The notes: generated by a model from the sequence alone, not told the origin. Shown: positions 1 through 10,659, numbered from the stretch's first letter. The stretch: 64,000 nucleotides of DNA from Pseudomonas sp. G2-4 (GCF_030064125.1 NZ_CP125957.1:4768501-4832500), one strand, 5' to 3'. Translations and numbers: made by a program.

Positions 1-1235
1 CCATTTTAACCGGCACCGTTGGTCCCGATGTAATCGACGTACGGGGCCTGACGGCCACGGGCCGTTTCACCTTTGACCCAGGTTTCATGTCGACCGCTTC
101 GTGCGAGTCGAAAATCACCTATATCGACGGCGACAACGGCATCCTGCTGCACCGCGGCTACCCGATCGAGCAACTGGCTGAAAAATCGGACTACCTGGAA
201 ACCTGCTACCTGCTGCTCAACGGCGAGCTGCCAACCGCAGAGCAAAAGGCCCAGTTCGTCAGCACCGTGAAGAACCACACCATGGTTCACGAGCAGTTGA
301 AGACTTTCTTCAACGGCTTCCGTCGCGATGCCCACCCGATGGCCGTCATGTGCGGCGTTGTCGGCGCTCTCTCGGCCTTCTACCACGACTCCCTGGACAT
401 CAATAACCCTCAGCATCGCGAAATCTCCGCGATCCGCCTGGTGGCGAAGATGCCGACCCTGGCAGCCATGGTCTACAAGTACTCCATGGGCCAGCCCATG
501 ATGTACCCGCGCAACGACCTGACCTATGCAGAGAACTTCCTGCATATGATGTTCAACACCCCGTGCGAGATCAAACCGATCAGCCCGGTGCTCGCCAAGG
601 CCATGGACCGGATCTTCATCCTCCATGCCGACCACGAGCAGAACGCCTCCACGTCCACCGTGCGCCTGGCCGGCTCCTCGGGTGCCAACCCGTTCGCCTG
701 TATCGCCGCCGGTATCGCTGCACTCTGGGGCCCTGCCCACGGCGGTGCCAACGAAGCGGTATTGACCATGCTCGATGAAATTGGCGATGTCTCGAACATC
801 GACAAGTTCATCGCCAAGGCCAAGGACAAGAACGATCCGTTCAAGCTGATGGGCTTCGGTCACCGGGTCTACAAGAACCGCGACCCACGCGCCACTGTAA
901 TGAAGCAGACCTGCGACGAAGTGCTCAAGGAACTGGGGATCAAGAACGATCCGCAACTCGAACTGGCCATGCGCCTGGAAGAGATTGCCTTGACCGACCC
1001 GTACTTCATCGAGCGCTCGCTGTATCCGAACGTCGACTTCTACTCGGGGATCATCCTCAAGGCGATCGGCATTCCAACCAGCATGTTCACCGTGATCTTC
1101 GCCTTGGCGCGGACCGTGGGCTGGATCTCCCACTGGAAGGAAATGCTCTCCAGCCCGTACAAGATCGGCCGCCCGCGCCAGCTGTACACCGGCTACGAGT
1201 CGCGCGACATCACCCAGCTGGAATACCGCAAGTAA
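1..1235 (+). CDS. gltA: Citrate synthase (5' end outside window)
   Basis: Condenses acetyl-CoA and oxaloacetate to citrate in the TCA cycle. The frame is open from base 3 with no start codon in the window, giving 410 visible codons; the family is about 430 residues, so only a short N-terminal piece is missing. The family motifs are present: the [16 protein letters not shown] segment, [10 protein letters not shown], and [12 protein letters not shown], whose His is encoded at 861-863. The C-terminus matches the hexameric Gram-negative type II enzyme. A strong terminator follows 40 bases after the stop. Identification is near certain. The exact start cannot be given. Confidence 0.97.
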   Translation, partial: ILTGTVGPDVIDVRGLTATGRFTFDPGFMSTASCESKITYIDGDNGILLHRGYPIEQLAEKSDYLETCYLLLNGELPTAEQKAQFVSTVKNHTMVHEQLKTFFNGFRRDAHPMAVMCGVVGALSAFYHDSLDINNPQHREISAIRLVAKMPTLAAMVYKYSMGQPMMYPRNDLTYAENFLHMMFNTPCEIKPISPVLAKAMDRIFILHADHEQNASTSTVRLAGSSGANPFACIAAGIAALWGPAHGGANEAVLTMLDEIGDVSNIDKFIAKAKDKNDPFKLMGFGHRVYKNRDPRATVMKQTCDEVLKELGIKNDPQLELAMRLEEIALTDPYFIERSLYPNVDFYSGIILKAIGIPTSMFTVIFALARTVGWISHWKEMLSSPYKIGRPRQLYTGYESRDITQLEYRK

Positions 1236-1274
1236 GACCTGCCTTTTAACAAGGTCTCAAGCTGCACCGAAACG

Positions 1275-1313
1275 GCCCCCGCTTCTTACATAAGAGCGGG
1301 GGCTGTTTTGTTT
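1275..1313 (+). terminator. Rho-independent terminator of gltA
   Basis: A perfect 9-bp stem GCCCCCGCT / AGCGGGGGC (1275-1283 and 1295-1303) is followed by TGTTTTGTTT. Confidence 0.9.
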
Positions 1314-1360
1314 GCGCCCTCCTCCTTTATCCCCCAAGCATTTCAGCGCCAGGCCTCATG

Positions 1361-1436
1361 TCATCGCGAGCAAGCTCGCTCCCACAGTGGATCGGTGTAC
1401 ACGCTCCTTTGTGGGAGCGAGCTTGCTCGCGATGAC
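1361..1436. repeat. REPIN (type 1 REP pair)
   Basis: Two inverted REP units, TCATCGCGAGCAAGCTCGCT and its complement, are separated by a short spacer. Each unit is itself a small palindrome (GCGAGCAAGCTCGC). It lies between the converging gltA and actP transcription units. The same sequence recurs at ten other places in this window. Confidence 0.92.
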
Positions 1437-1464
1437 GGTAGGCCTGCCAACCTTGAAACTGGCA

Positions 1465-1499
1465 CAAAAAAATACCCCGGCCTCTCGACCGGGGTATTT
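1465..1499 (-). terminator. Terminator of the DUF485-actP operon
   Basis: An 11-bp stem AAATACCCCGG / CCGGGGTATTT (1470-1480 and 1489-1499) is followed by a T-run when read on the minus strand, 21 bases after the actP stop. Confidence 0.9.
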
Positions 1500-1520
1500 C
1501 TTCAAGCTCTTATCGCTACA

Positions 1521-3179
1521 TCAATGGTTAACCGCCCCGCTCGCCCCCAGGCCAGTCTGCGAACGCACGAACTGCGGGAAGAACAGCGCCCGTTCGTTTG
1601 CACCTTCAGCCGACTTGTCGGTGATGGAGAAGAACCAGATACCGGTGAAGGCAATGATCATCGAGAACAGAGCCGGGTATTCGTACGGGAAGATCGCCTT
1701 CTCGTGCCCCATGATCTGCACCCAAATGGTCGGACCGAGCACCATCAGGCCCACGGCACTGACCAGGCCCAGCCAGCCGCCAATCATGGCGCCGCGAGTG
1801 GTCAGCTTCTTCCAGTACATTGAAAGCAACAGTACCGGGAAGTTGCAACTCGCCGCGATGGAGAACGCCAGGCCCACCATGAACGCGATGTTCTGCTTCT
1901 CGAACAAGATACCCAAGCCGATCGCCAGCACCGCCAGGAAGATGGTGGTGATTTTCGAGACGCGAATCTCGTCCTTCTCGTTGGCCTTGCCTTTCTTGAT
2001 CACGCTGGCATACAGGTCATGGGACACCGCCGAGGCACCCGCCAGGGTCAGGCCCGCTACTACCGCCAGGATGGTCGCGAACGCCACCGCCGAGATGAAG
2101 CCCAGGAAGATGCTGCCGCCCACCGCGTTGGCCAGGTGCACCGCCGCCATGTTGTTACCACCCAGCAAGGCACCTGCCGCGTCCTTGAAGGCCGGATTGG
2201 TGCTGACCAGCAGGATCGCGCCGAAGCCGATGATGAAGGTCAGGATGTAGAAGTAACCGATGAAACCAGTGGCATACAGCACGCTCTTGCGAGCTTCCTT
2301 GGCGTCACTTACGGTGAAGAAGCGCATCAGGATGTGTGGCAGGCCAGCGGTACCGAACATCAGCGCCAGTCCAAGGGAGAACGCCGAGACCGGATCCTTG
2401 ACCAGGCCACCAGGGCTCATGATCGCTTCACCCTTGGCGTGCACCTTGACCGCCTCGGAGAACAGCATGTTGAAGTCGAAGTTGACATGCTTCATCACCA
2501 TCAGCGCCATGAACGAAGCGCCCGACAGCAACAGCACAGCCTTGATGATCTGTACCCAGGTGGTAGCCAGCATGCCGCCGAACAGCACATAAAGGCACAT
2601 CAGGATACCGACCAGAATCACCGCAACGTGGTAGTCCAGGCCGAACAGCAGCTGGATCAGCTTGCCGGCACCGACCATTTGCGCGATCAGGTAGAAGGCC
2701 ACCACCACCAGCGAACCGCTGGCAGACAAGGTGCGGATCTGGGTTTGCCCGAGACGATAGGACGCCACATCGGCAAAGGTGTATTTACCCAGGTTACGCA
2801 GGCGCTCGGCGATCAGGAACAGAATGATCGGCCAGCCCACCAGGAAGCCGATGGAGTAGATCAGACCGTCATAACCGGACGTGAACACCAGCGCGGAAAT
2901 CCCCAGGAAGGACGCCGCCGACATGTAGTCGCCAGCGATCGCCAGGCCGTTCTGGAAGCCGGTGATCTTGCCGCCGGCCGCATAGTAGTCGGCCGCCGAG
3001 TTGTTTTTCTTGGACGCCCAGTACGTGATGTACAGGGTCGCGCCGACGAAGGCCACGAACATCAAGATAGCTGCGACGTTGAGGGGTTGTTTCTGCACGG
3101 CACCGGTCAGGGCTTCAGCCGCCCAGGCCCCCGGGGCGAACGCTGCGATGCTCAGTAGAGCCAGTAGACGCCGGATCAT
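1521..3179 (-). CDS. actP: Cation/acetate symporter ActP
   Basis: Inner-membrane sodium:solute symporter (SSS family) that takes up acetate and related short monocarboxylates. The 552-residue protein opens with a cleavable-looking signal ([20 protein letters not shown]) followed by about 13 hydrophobic segments, as in E. coli ActP. The start at 3179 was chosen because its ATG overlaps the stop of the upstream DUF485 gene (ATGA), the usual arrangement for this pair, and because upstream in-frame codons lie inside that gene. A terminator follows the stop. The family call is very secure; the substrate is inferred from the family and from the DUF485 partner. Confidence 0.95.
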   Translation of the reverse strand: MIRRLLALLSIAAFAPGAWAAEALTGAVQKQPLNVAAILMFVAFVGATLYITYWASKKNNSAADYYAAGGKITGFQNGLAIAGDYMSAASFLGISALVFTSGYDGLIYSIGFLVGWPIILFLIAERLRNLGKYTFADVASYRLGQTQIRTLSASGSLVVVAFYLIAQMVGAGKLIQLLFGLDYHVAVILVGILMCLYVLFGGMLATTWVQIIKAVLLLSGASFMALMVMKHVNFDFNMLFSEAVKVHAKGEAIMSPGGLVKDPVSAFSLGLALMFGTAGLPHILMRFFTVSDAKEARKSVLYATGFIGYFYILTFIIGFGAILLVSTNPAFKDAAGALLGGNNMAAVHLANAVGGSIFLGFISAVAFATILAVVAGLTLAGASAVSHDLYASVIKKGKANEKDEIRVSKITTIFLAVLAIGLGILFEKQNIAFMVGLAFSIAASCNFPVLLLSMYWKKLTTRGAMIGGWLGLVSAVGLMVLGPTIWVQIMGHEKAIFPYEYPALFSMIIAFTGIWFFSITDKSAEGANERALFFPQFVRSQTGLGASGAVNH

Positions 3180-3487
3180 TGCTGAGCCTCCTTGAGAATC
3201 GCATTGTTCAGGTCGTCGAACTCGCCGTTGGCGCGTCGCACGTAGATACCCGTCAGGACGAAGGCCGAAAGAATCAGGCCCACGCCAATGGGGATACCCC
3301 ACGTAATGGTGGATTCGGGACTGATCTTCGCGCCCAAGATGTGCGGCCCGTAGGCGATCAGAAGAATGAAGCCGGAATACAACCCAAGCATGATCGCCGA
3401 GAGAATCCAGGCGAACTTTTCTCGTTTTCGAACCAGCTCCTTGAAGCGCGGGCTGTTTTGAATCGAGAGGTAAATGCTGTCGTTCAT
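3176..3487 (-). CDS. yjcH: DUF485 inner-membrane protein (YjcH-like)
   Basis: This small 103-residue membrane protein has two hydrophobic segments (about residues 26-48 and 62-82) and a short charged C-terminus. DUF485 proteins are almost always encoded directly upstream of actP and are thought to be accessory to the permease; the molecular role is unknown. Its stop codon overlaps the actP start by four bases, indicating translational coupling. The two genes probably form one transcript beginning upstream of 3487. Confidence 0.92.
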   Translation of the reverse strand: MNDSIYLSIQNSPRFKELVRKREKFAWILSAIMLGLYSGFILLIAYGPHILGAKISPESTITWGIPIGVGLILSAFVLTGIYVRRANGEFDDLNNAILKEAQQ

Positions 3488-3625
3488 TGTTTTTATCCTC
3501 GCAGCACAGATTTAATTGGAACGACCCTACTCTATGCGGCTCAAGGCCAGGTTCCAGACGACCTTAGTATTAGAACGACATGACAGCCCTGACAGGTTCT
3601 AGCCAAATCTCCGCCATTGCCCTCT

Positions 3626-3716
3626 TGTGGGAGCGAGCTTGCTCGCGATGACGGCGCCACATTCAACATGGATGCAAGCAGACACATCGCTATCGCGAGC
3701 AAGCTCGCTCCCACAG
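3626..3716. repeat. REPIN with spacer shared with the copy at 14554
   Basis: Inverted type 1 REP units (TGTGGGAGCGAGCTTGCTCG and complement) flank a spacer of about 37 bases. The spacer is nearly identical to that of the REPIN at 14554-14642, with two differences seen by eye. It lies between actP/DUF485 and the betaine-binding gene. Confidence 0.92.
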
Positions 3717-3746
3717 GGGACCGGCGCCAATCGGAAAATTGCAGGC

Positions 3747-3782
3747 ACAAAAAAACCGCATGACACAACGTCATGCGGTTTT
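3747..3782 (-). terminator. Terminator of the betaine-binding protein gene
   Basis: An 11-bp perfect stem AACCGCATGAC / GTCATGCGGTT (3754-3764 and 3770-3780) has a 5-base loop and is followed by a T-run on the minus strand. Confidence 0.92.
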
Positions 3783-3805
3783 GCGAACCAGCTAAACCAG
3801 ATTGA

Positions 3806-4660
3806 TTACTTGCCGGTCCACTCTTTTACACGGTCCGGGTGCTTGGCAACCCAGTCCTTGGCAGCGGCGTCTGGCTTGGCACCTTCTTGGATCGCCAGCA
3901 TGACTTCGCCGATTTCATCTTTCGAGGCCCATTGGAATTTCTTCAGGAACGCGACCACTTCCGGCGCCTTGGCTTCCAAGTCCTTGCTGCCGATGCTGTT
4001 CACGGTTTCAGCCGCGCCGTAGACGCCTTTCGGATCTTCCAGGAAGCGCAGTTTCCACTTGGCGAACATCCAGTGCGGCACCCAACCGGTAACCGCGATG
4101 GATTCGTTTTTCTTCTCGGCACGGGTCAGCTCGGCAATCATGCCGGCGCCGGAACTGGCCTTGAGTTGATAGCCGGTCAGGTCGTAATCCTTGATAGCCT
4201 GTTCGGTCTTGAGCATCACGCCTGAACCGGCGTCAATGCCGACGATGCGCTTTTTGAAGGAGTCGTCGGTCTTCAGATCCTCGAGCGACTTGGCCTTGAC
4301 GTACTCCGGCACGATCAGGCCGATTTTTGCATCTTTAAAGTTGGGACCGTAATCGACCACCTGATCCTTGTTCTTGGTCCAGTAGTCGCCATGGGTCACT
4401 GGCAGCCAGGCCGAGAGCATTGCGTCGAGTTTGCCGGTGGCCACGCCCTGCCACATGATCCCGGTCGCGACCGCTTGCAGCTTCACGTCATAGCCCAGTT
4501 TCTGCTTGATCACTTCGGCCGCCACATGGGTGGTCGCGACACTGTCGGACCAGCCGTCAACGTAACCGATGCTCAGGGTTTTGGTTTCGGCGCTGGCCAG
4601 TGTAGAGCTGATGGCCAGTACCAGTGCGGCACCTGCGCCCAAGAGTTGTCGCATCTTCAT
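3806..4660 (-). CDS. betX: Glycine betaine/choline-type ABC substrate-binding protein
   Basis: Periplasmic binding protein of 284 residues in the OpuAC-like family, with an N-terminal signal peptide ending near ASA-ET. Features of the family include GYVDGWSDSVATTHVAAEV near the mature N-terminus, the aromatic residues of the quaternary-ammonium cage (for example AWLPVTHGDYW and GWVPHWMFAKW), and no lipobox. No permease or ATPase gene is adjacent, so it probably serves a transporter encoded elsewhere, as known for the orphan binding proteins BetX and CaiX of pseudomonads. Its position next to DUF485-actP matches the betX neighbourhood I recall from P. aeruginosa. Substrate choice among betaine, choline and carnitine cannot be settled from sequence alone. 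Confidence 0.85.
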   Translation of the reverse strand: MKMRQLLGAGAALVLAISSTLASAETKTLSIGYVDGWSDSVATTHVAAEVIKQKLGYDVKLQAVATGIMWQGVATGKLDAMLSAWLPVTHGDYWTKNKDQVVDYGPNFKDAKIGLIVPEYVKAKSLEDLKTDDSFKKRIVGIDAGSGVMLKTEQAIKDYDLTGYQLKASSGAGMIAELTRAEKKNESIAVTGWVPHWMFAKWKLRFLEDPKGVYGAAETVNSIGSKDLEAKAPEVVAFLKKFQWASKDEIGEVMLAIQEGAKPDAAAKDWVAKHPDRVKEWTGK

Positions 4661-5086
4661 CGTTACTTCCCCGAAAGTGCTGCGCCCGGCGGATGCCGAG
4701 CGGCGTCAACGTATTGTTATGGTGGACAGCGCCCCCATCACGCTCGCTTGCAAACCGGCTCGAACGTCAGTGGAGTACCGACCCGTCGATCATCAACCTG
4801 CGCCGATCTGGAACCTGCTCTGGCAGCGACGCCGAAGCAACGAGAAACGACATCAGAAAGCCAGTAGACCATTTCGGCCGTTTTCGCCACGAATCCCGTC
4901 CCAACCTTGCCTGCTCGAATCAAGTAGGTCATCAGATAACTAGGCGCGCCCTATCACGACCGTGTATCGTCCCGCTACTATTGCGCCCCGTCTGCGCCTG
5001 TTTTACATCCGTCATGGCACTTGGCTCCACTGCGGTGGTCATAGCCTGCGAACCTCATTCGGCACCTTCCTCTTAGGGATCTCGTC
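4661..5086. other. Intergenic region between divergent betX-like and hydrolase genes
   Basis: 426 bases without a convincing gene. It must hold both divergent promoters. No clear operator, hairpin or RNA gene was recognised. Short open frames here lack ribosome-binding sites and family resemblance. Confidence 0.5.
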
Positions 5087-6385
5087 ATGCTCCGTTCCTT
5101 GCGCTTCGCTGCCCTCATCGGCGGCCTTATCCTGAGTGCGTCCGCGCTGGCGGCAGATATTGACGCCGCCAGCTATGGCTACCCCTTGACCAACCCCTTC
5201 GAGGCAACCATTGCCACCACTCCGCCGGACCTGCGCCCGGAGCTGCCACTGATCGAGGACATCAACCAGTCCGACCACAGCCTCACCCTGCGTCCGGAAC
5301 GCGAGTTCATCTTGCCGGACAACTTCTGGCCGGTGAAAAGCCTCACCTACCGCATGGCCACCCAGGACAAACCCGCGCCGCTGATTTTCCTGATCGCCGG
5401 CACCGGGGCGCGCTTTGACAGTAGCATCAATGAATACCTCAAGCGGCTCTATTACAAGGCCGGCTACCACGTGGTGCAGTTGTCATCGCCCACCAGCTTC
5501 GACTTCATGAGCGCCGCTTCGCGCTTCGCCACCCCCGGCATCAGCAAGGAAGACGCCGAAGACATGTACCGGGTGATGCAGGCGGTGCGCGCCCAGAACC
5601 CCAAGCTGCCGGTGACAGAGTATTACCTCACCGGCTACAGCCTCGGCGCTCTGGACGCAGCCTTCGTCGCACACCTGGACGAAACCCGGCGCAGCTTCAA
5701 CTTCAAGAAAGTGTTGTTGCTGAACCCGCCGGTGAACCTCTACACCTCGATCACCAACCTGGACAAACTGGTCCAGACCGAGGTCAAGGGCATCAACAAC
5801 ACCACCACCTTCTATGAGCTGGTGCTGAACAAGCTGACCCGCTACTTCCAGCAAAAAGGCTACATCGACCTCAACGATGCCCTGCTGTATGACTTCCAGC
5901 AGTCCAAGCAACACCTGAGCAACGAGCAAATGGCCATGCTGATTGGCACCTCGTTCCGTTTCTCGGCGGCCGACATTGCGTTCACCTCGGACCTGATCAA
6001 CCGTCGCGGCCTGATCATCCCGCCCAAATTCCCGATCACCGAAAGCACCAGCCTGACGCCGTTTCTCAAGCGTGCACTGCAATGCGATTTCGACTGCTAC
6101 CTCACCGAGCAGGTGATCCCGATGTGGCGTGCGCGCACCGACGGCGGCAGTTTGTTGCAACTGGTCGATCAGGTCAGCCTGTACGCGCTGAAGGATTACC
6201 TGCACGACAGCCAGAAAATCGCCGTCATGCACAACGCCGACGACGTCATCCTCGGCCCGGGCGACCTGGGTTTCCTGCGCAAGACCTTTGGCGACCGCTT
6301 GACGGTTTATCCATTGGGCGGTCACTGCGGCAACATCAATTACCGCGTCAACAGCGACGCCATGCTGGAGTTCTTCCGTGGCTAA
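5087..6385 (+). CDS. Exported alpha/beta-hydrolase-fold protein
   Basis: A 432-residue protein with a signal peptide (cleavage after about SALA-AD). A hydrolase core is visible: a nucleophile elbow GYSLG (near residue 187), an Asp in HNADDVILGPG (near 389) and a late His in YPLGGHCGN (near 410), consistent with a Ser-Asp-His triad. The oxyanion-side segment LIFLIAGTGARFDS precedes it. The insert between strand 5 and the late Asp is large, about 150 residues. The gene overlaps the following MlaA-like gene by eight bases, so the two products are probably co-produced in the periplasm; a role in envelope lipid handling is an inference from that partner. No specific enzyme name can be given. Confidence 0.8.
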   Translation: MLRSLRFAALIGGLILSASALAADIDAASYGYPLTNPFEATIATTPPDLRPELPLIEDINQSDHSLTLRPEREFILPDNFWPVKSLTYRMATQDKPAPLIFLIAGTGARFDSSINEYLKRLYYKAGYHVVQLSSPTSFDFMSAASRFATPGISKEDAEDMYRVMQAVRAQNPKLPVTEYYLTGYSLGALDAAFVAHLDETRRSFNFKKVLLLNPPVNLYTSITNLDKLVQTEVKGINNTTTFYELVLNKLTRYFQQKGYIDLNDALLYDFQQSKQHLSNEQMAMLIGTSFRFSAADIAFTSDLINRRGLIIPPKFPITESTSLTPFLKRALQCDFDCYLTEQVIPMWRARTDGGSLLQLVDQVSLYALKDYLHDSQKIAVMHNADDVILGPGDLGFLRKTFGDRLTVYPLGGHCGNINYRVNSDAMLEFFRG

Positions 6386-7166
6386 ATATCTCCTGCTTAT
6401 CGCTGCGTTAATGAGTGCCGGCATGGTCCATGCCGACAACAGCAAGGCCAATGCGCCTGTGGTGGTGGATTCCGACGGCTTCAAGGAGCCGTTGAGCAAG
6501 CTCAAGTTCAACCCGGGACTGGACCAGCGCGAGTTCGAGCGCTCGACCCTCAATGCCCTGAACGTCTATGACCCGCTGGAGTCCTGGAACCGCCGCGTCT
6601 ACCACTTCAACTACCGCTTCGATCAATGGGTATTCCTGCCCGTCGTTGATGGCTACCAATACATCACCCCAAGCTTCGTGCGCACCGGAGTGAGCAACTT
6701 TTTCAATAACCTTGGGGATGTGCCGAACCTGATGAACAGCCTGCTGCAACTCAAGGGCAAGCGTTCGATGGAAACCACGGCGCGGCTGTTGCTCAACACC
6801 ACCGTCGGCATCGCCGGCCTGTGGGACCCGGCCACCGCCATGGGCCTGCCGCGCCAGAGCGAAGACTTCGGCCAGACCCTGGGCTTCTATGGCGTGCCCG
6901 GTGGCGCGTACTTCGTACTGCCGATCTTCGGCCCTTCGAACCTGCGCGATACCTCAGGCTTGCTGGTGGACTACACGGCTGAATCGGCGATCAACTTCCT
7001 GAACGTCTCCGAAGTCAGTGCCAACCACCCGGAACTCCTGCTCCTGCGCGGTGTGGACAAGCGCTACCAGACCAGCTTCCGCTATGGCCAACTGAACACG
7101 CCGTTCGAGTATGAAAAGGTGCGCTACGTGTATACCGAATCGCGCAAGTTGCAGATTGCCGAGTAA
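6378..7166 (+). CDS. MlaA/VacJ-family protein lacking a lipobox
   Basis: 262 residues matching the MlaA family: DPLESWNRRVYHFNYRFDQW, FVRTGVSNFFNNLGD, LLNTTVGIAGLWDPA and QSEDFGQTLGFYGVPGG are all characteristic. MlaA removes mislocalised phospholipids from the outer-membrane outer leaflet together with a porin. This copy has a signal peptide (cleaved near MVHA-DN) but no cysteine, so it cannot be a conventional lipoprotein. The start at 6378 overlaps the upstream hydrolase gene and gives an intact signal peptide. It may be a paralogue of a true MlaA encoded elsewhere. A strong terminator follows. Confidence 0.88.
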   Translation: MAKYLLLIAALMSAGMVHADNSKANAPVVVDSDGFKEPLSKLKFNPGLDQREFERSTLNALNVYDPLESWNRRVYHFNYRFDQWVFLPVVDGYQYITPSFVRTGVSNFFNNLGDVPNLMNSLLQLKGKRSMETTARLLLNTTVGIAGLWDPATAMGLPRQSEDFGQTLGFYGVPGGAYFVLPIFGPSNLRDTSGLLVDYTAESAINFLNVSEVSANHPELLLLRGVDKRYQTSFRYGQLNTPFEYEKVRYVYTESRKLQIAE

Positions 7167-7241
7167 TCCCGCAAGGAGTGCGGTTGCGCCTTGTGCGGAT
7201 GGGTTTAATAACTGCCTCCACCTGCCTGGTGCCCCCTAAAC

Positions 7242-7281
7242 AAAAAGCCCCCCGACATGCTCGATGACGGGGGGCTTTTTG
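7242..7281. terminator. Bidirectional terminator
   Basis: A 13-bp perfect stem AAAAAGCCCCCCG / CGGGGGGCTTTTT (7242-7254 and 7268-7280) carries A/T runs on both sides, serving the MlaA-like gene on plus and the polysaccharide-type gene on minus. Confidence 0.93.
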
Positions 7282-7314
7282 TTGAGGAGGATCAGCATTG
7301 TGGCGATGCAGGCC

Positions 7315-8280
7315 CTATCGCTGATCATCGGCAACTGGAGCAAAGACTTCGCTAGCCCAACTACTCATGCTGTACTTCTGGACCACATCCGCAGGGGGAT
7401 CAATATATTCCTCAGCGAGAAATGACGGCGGGATAACAGGGCGGTCACTGTCAATGACCAGAATGTTTCGCGCATCATAAAAATCGTAATTCATTACCGA
7501 CGGATTGTTGGTGATGATCTTCTTCCGGTAGAACAAAGCGTCGAAGAAGCGAAAGCTCAGACCGGCATGGCCCGGCCGGACGATATCGATCAAGATTTCC
7601 GAGCGTCTAATCAGGTCGCCGACTTCATCGAGCGACATCCTTTCCCTGAAAAAAGTGATACCGGGACTGGCATTTTCGACCACCTTGCTTTGTACCAGGA
7701 ACTTATAATTCGTGTGGCCAAGACGATCGAATTCCGCTGCAATCCTGCCCAACACGTCAATGCGGTTCTTGCCCGCCATCACTACGAACGCTTTGTACTC
7801 ACGCGTCGTTTCAAGCGCTGTATTAAGCTCATAAATGTAGTTGCTGAGCTTCCGATATCCGTATTCCCGGGCGTCCGCATCGTCGAAGGTGTAGACCTTG
7901 TCGAAACGGGCCAGCTGAGCAACCGGCATGGCAAGTCGTGCAACGCCGTCAGACAGGAACGCGATGGTCTGTTGTGCCGCAACCATTGCCTGATCGACGA
8001 GCGTGATGTCGATTTGTGCGGGATTGATGATGAGTACAGAGTCGACTTTCCCGGCCTGTTGAATCTGACGGTGCGCTGCACGAACGGTCAGGAATTTCTT
8101 CAGCCATCGCCGCAGCTTTCCAGGTAGAAACTGGATCTCGTCGCGCGGTGCAGAAAGATCAACGAAAGTGACCTCATTGTTTTTGGCTAAGTAATCGCTC
8201 AGCCGCTTTACATAACCGCCGACGTCCCGACAAACGATCAGGAGCTTTTTCGATGTGATGCCGGGAGGCAGATAGGCCAT
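7315..8280 (-). CDS. Glycosyltransferase-like protein, surface polysaccharide type
   Basis: 321 residues, no signal peptide. The N-terminal half opens with KKLLIVCRDVGGYVKRLSDYL, and a C-terminal half carries IVRPGHAGLSFRFFDALFYRKKIITNN, resembling the nucleotide-sugar side of GT-B-like proteins seen in LPS and exopolysaccharide clusters (from memory; a weak resemblance). Base composition is visibly less GC-rich than the flanking core genes. It follows the acyltransferase gene on the same strand with a 126-base gap that shows no feature. Probably cytoplasmic and involved in glycan assembly, but donor and acceptor are unknown. Confidence 0.55.
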   Translation of the reverse strand: MAYLPPGITSKKLLIVCRDVGGYVKRLSDYLAKNNEVTFVDLSAPRDEIQFLPGKLRRWLKKFLTVRAAHRQIQQAGKVDSVLIINPAQIDITLVDQAMVAAQQTIAFLSDGVARLAMPVAQLARFDKVYTFDDADAREYGYRKLSNYIYELNTALETTREYKAFVVMAGKNRIDVLGRIAAEFDRLGHTNYKFLVQSKVVENASPGITFFRERMSLDEVGDLIRRSEILIDIVRPGHAGLSFRFFDALFYRKKIITNNPSVMNYDFYDARNILVIDSDRPVIPPSFLAEEYIDPPADVVQKYSMSSWASEVFAPVADDQR

Positions 8281-8406
8281 GTCACTCTCGTAAAACGGGT
8301 TAAAGATAGCGGTGCCTTTCAGAACTTTTTCGCTGAATTGCGGATCTTGGTCGCGAGAAATCCATACTGATCTGTGGATCAGAAAGCGCTTGGCAACCCT
8401 CTGGAA

Positions 8407-9549
8407 TTATATTTCTTCGGCTGTCTTATCAAGCCGCCTGCGGGGCGCAATGATAAAGGGTCGCTCGATTGACCAGTAGGTCAAAACGCTCAATGCGCTC
8501 ACCACCAGAATGACAAGTGGCAAATACCATGCATAGCCAGCGAGTGTGCCGTCTGTGAAATTGTATATTTCCAGCAGACTGAACAGGCTGTAGATCACGA
8601 TACCGTGCAGCAAATAGATACTGTAGCTCGCCTCCCCAAGGACCTTTAGCCCCTTGTGTTCCAGGAGTCCGTGCAGGCTGTTGCCTAGAACGAATAGTCC
8701 AAACGGAATACCGAGAATCAACATCTGCCCCGTTGAGTATGAGCGCATCTTCAGGCTCGCGAGCAGGACCCCGGCAGCAATGAGGCAGCACCAGAGATTT
8801 GAAAAGTTGATCGATGTCTTTCGCAGCCGAGGTTCAAAAAAGGCGACCGCCATACCCACCAGAAACAACTTAACGAATCGCTTATGAAATACGTGGTGAT
8901 ACTCCGTCCATAAGAGCGCAATCGCGCCGATGGAAATCACCAGGGCGAGGATCGGCAGTTGACGACGGAACAGGCAATACATGAGCGGGAGCGAGAGATA
9001 GAAAAGCGCCTCGTACATCAGTGTCCAATGCACAGAAGCGTTGATCAGCTTGCTGTCTGGAAATCCATTGATCGGTCCTCCCAGGAAGATTAACCAGCGA
9101 CCAAGCGCGACGAGATGATCGAGCAGCGGGCTTAACTCCCCCCTTGTCTGGTAGAAACTGATGGCGACAATCAAGAGAACAGACGCGATGTACATCGGGA
9201 AAATGCGGCGCAATCGAGAGGAAAGCAGCGAGCCCCACTTGGGCTGCCCTCTGAGCACTTTTTGCGTAAAAAGGTAGCCCGTGATCATAAAGAACAAGGA
9301 CACCGGTACGGCGCCCATATTGTTGACCACGCGGCTGTCAGAGACTTGCCAGGTTCCGGTGGTGTGCCACACAAAGGTGATGACGAAGTGGTGAACCATC
9401 ACCGCGGTTGCGAGGACTCCACGCAGACCGTCCAACGACGATACTCGGTGTTGTGCTTCAGGGGCGAGCAAAGGGAAGCGCCCGGCGATCAAGCAGAACA
9501 CACTGACGGAAAGCACGTATAGCGCCAGCAATTGAAAGGTTTCGATCAT
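8407..9549 (-). CDS. Acyltransferase 3 (OafA/YrhL-type) membrane protein
   Basis: 380 residues with about ten hydrophobic segments and the family signature SSLDGLRGVLATAVMVHHF near residues 37-55, including the conserved Arg and His. A later LLHGIVIYSL segment is also typical. Such proteins O-acylate surface glycans, for example O-antigen, exopolysaccharide or periplasmic glucans, using a cytoplasmic acyl donor. Only 50 bases separate it from the upstream DUF808 gene, so read-through is possible. Composition is less GC-rich than the core, matching the neighbouring glycosyltransferase-like gene. Family assignment is firm, the acceptor is unknown. Confidence 0.9.
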   Translation of the reverse strand: MIETFQLLALYVLSVSVFCLIAGRFPLLAPEAQHRVSSLDGLRGVLATAVMVHHFVITFVWHTTGTWQVSDSRVVNNMGAVPVSLFFMITGYLFTQKVLRGQPKWGSLLSSRLRRIFPMYIASVLLIVAISFYQTRGELSPLLDHLVALGRWLIFLGGPINGFPDSKLINASVHWTLMYEALFYLSLPLMYCLFRRQLPILALVISIGAIALLWTEYHHVFHKRFVKLFLVGMAVAFFEPRLRKTSINFSNLWCCLIAAGVLLASLKMRSYSTGQMLILGIPFGLFVLGNSLHGLLEHKGLKVLGEASYSIYLLHGIVIYSLFSLLEIYNFTDGTLAGYAWYLPLVILVVSALSVLTYWSIERPFIIAPRRRLDKTAEEI

Positions 9550-9599
9550 TGATTTGTACCAAATATGTTAGCTGGCTCAAGACCCGCAGCCGGGAGTTG

Positions 9600-10529
<930 letters not shown>

Positions 10530-10659
10530 GGAAGGCTCCTTGAACAATAATGCTGCGCAGCATACCGCGAGCAGCGGGGCCGTGGGGCATTCTTGAGCGC
10601 CGCGGGAGGCCGGTGCTACCATGCGCCACCGCCAGAACAGGCAAGGAACCCCTGGGTTT

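Noticed and set aside
6..1133. Long open frame opposite gltA on the minus strand
   Set aside because: It mirrors the codon structure of gltA in GC-rich DNA, has an atypical composition and no family resemblance.
1312..2250. Plus-strand frame across a REPIN and the end of actP
   Set aside because: The first part is encoded by a REPIN (repeating EQARSH- and GASLLAM-type words seen at every REPIN), the rest by antisense actP.
2019..3158. Long open frame antisense to actP
   Set aside because: His/Gln/Asp/Arg-rich translation typical of the antisense of a membrane-protein gene; no ribosome-binding site.
4738..4932. Small minus-strand frame in the betX-hydrolase gap
   Set aside because: No ribosome-binding site, no recognisable domain, and composition like noncoding DNA.
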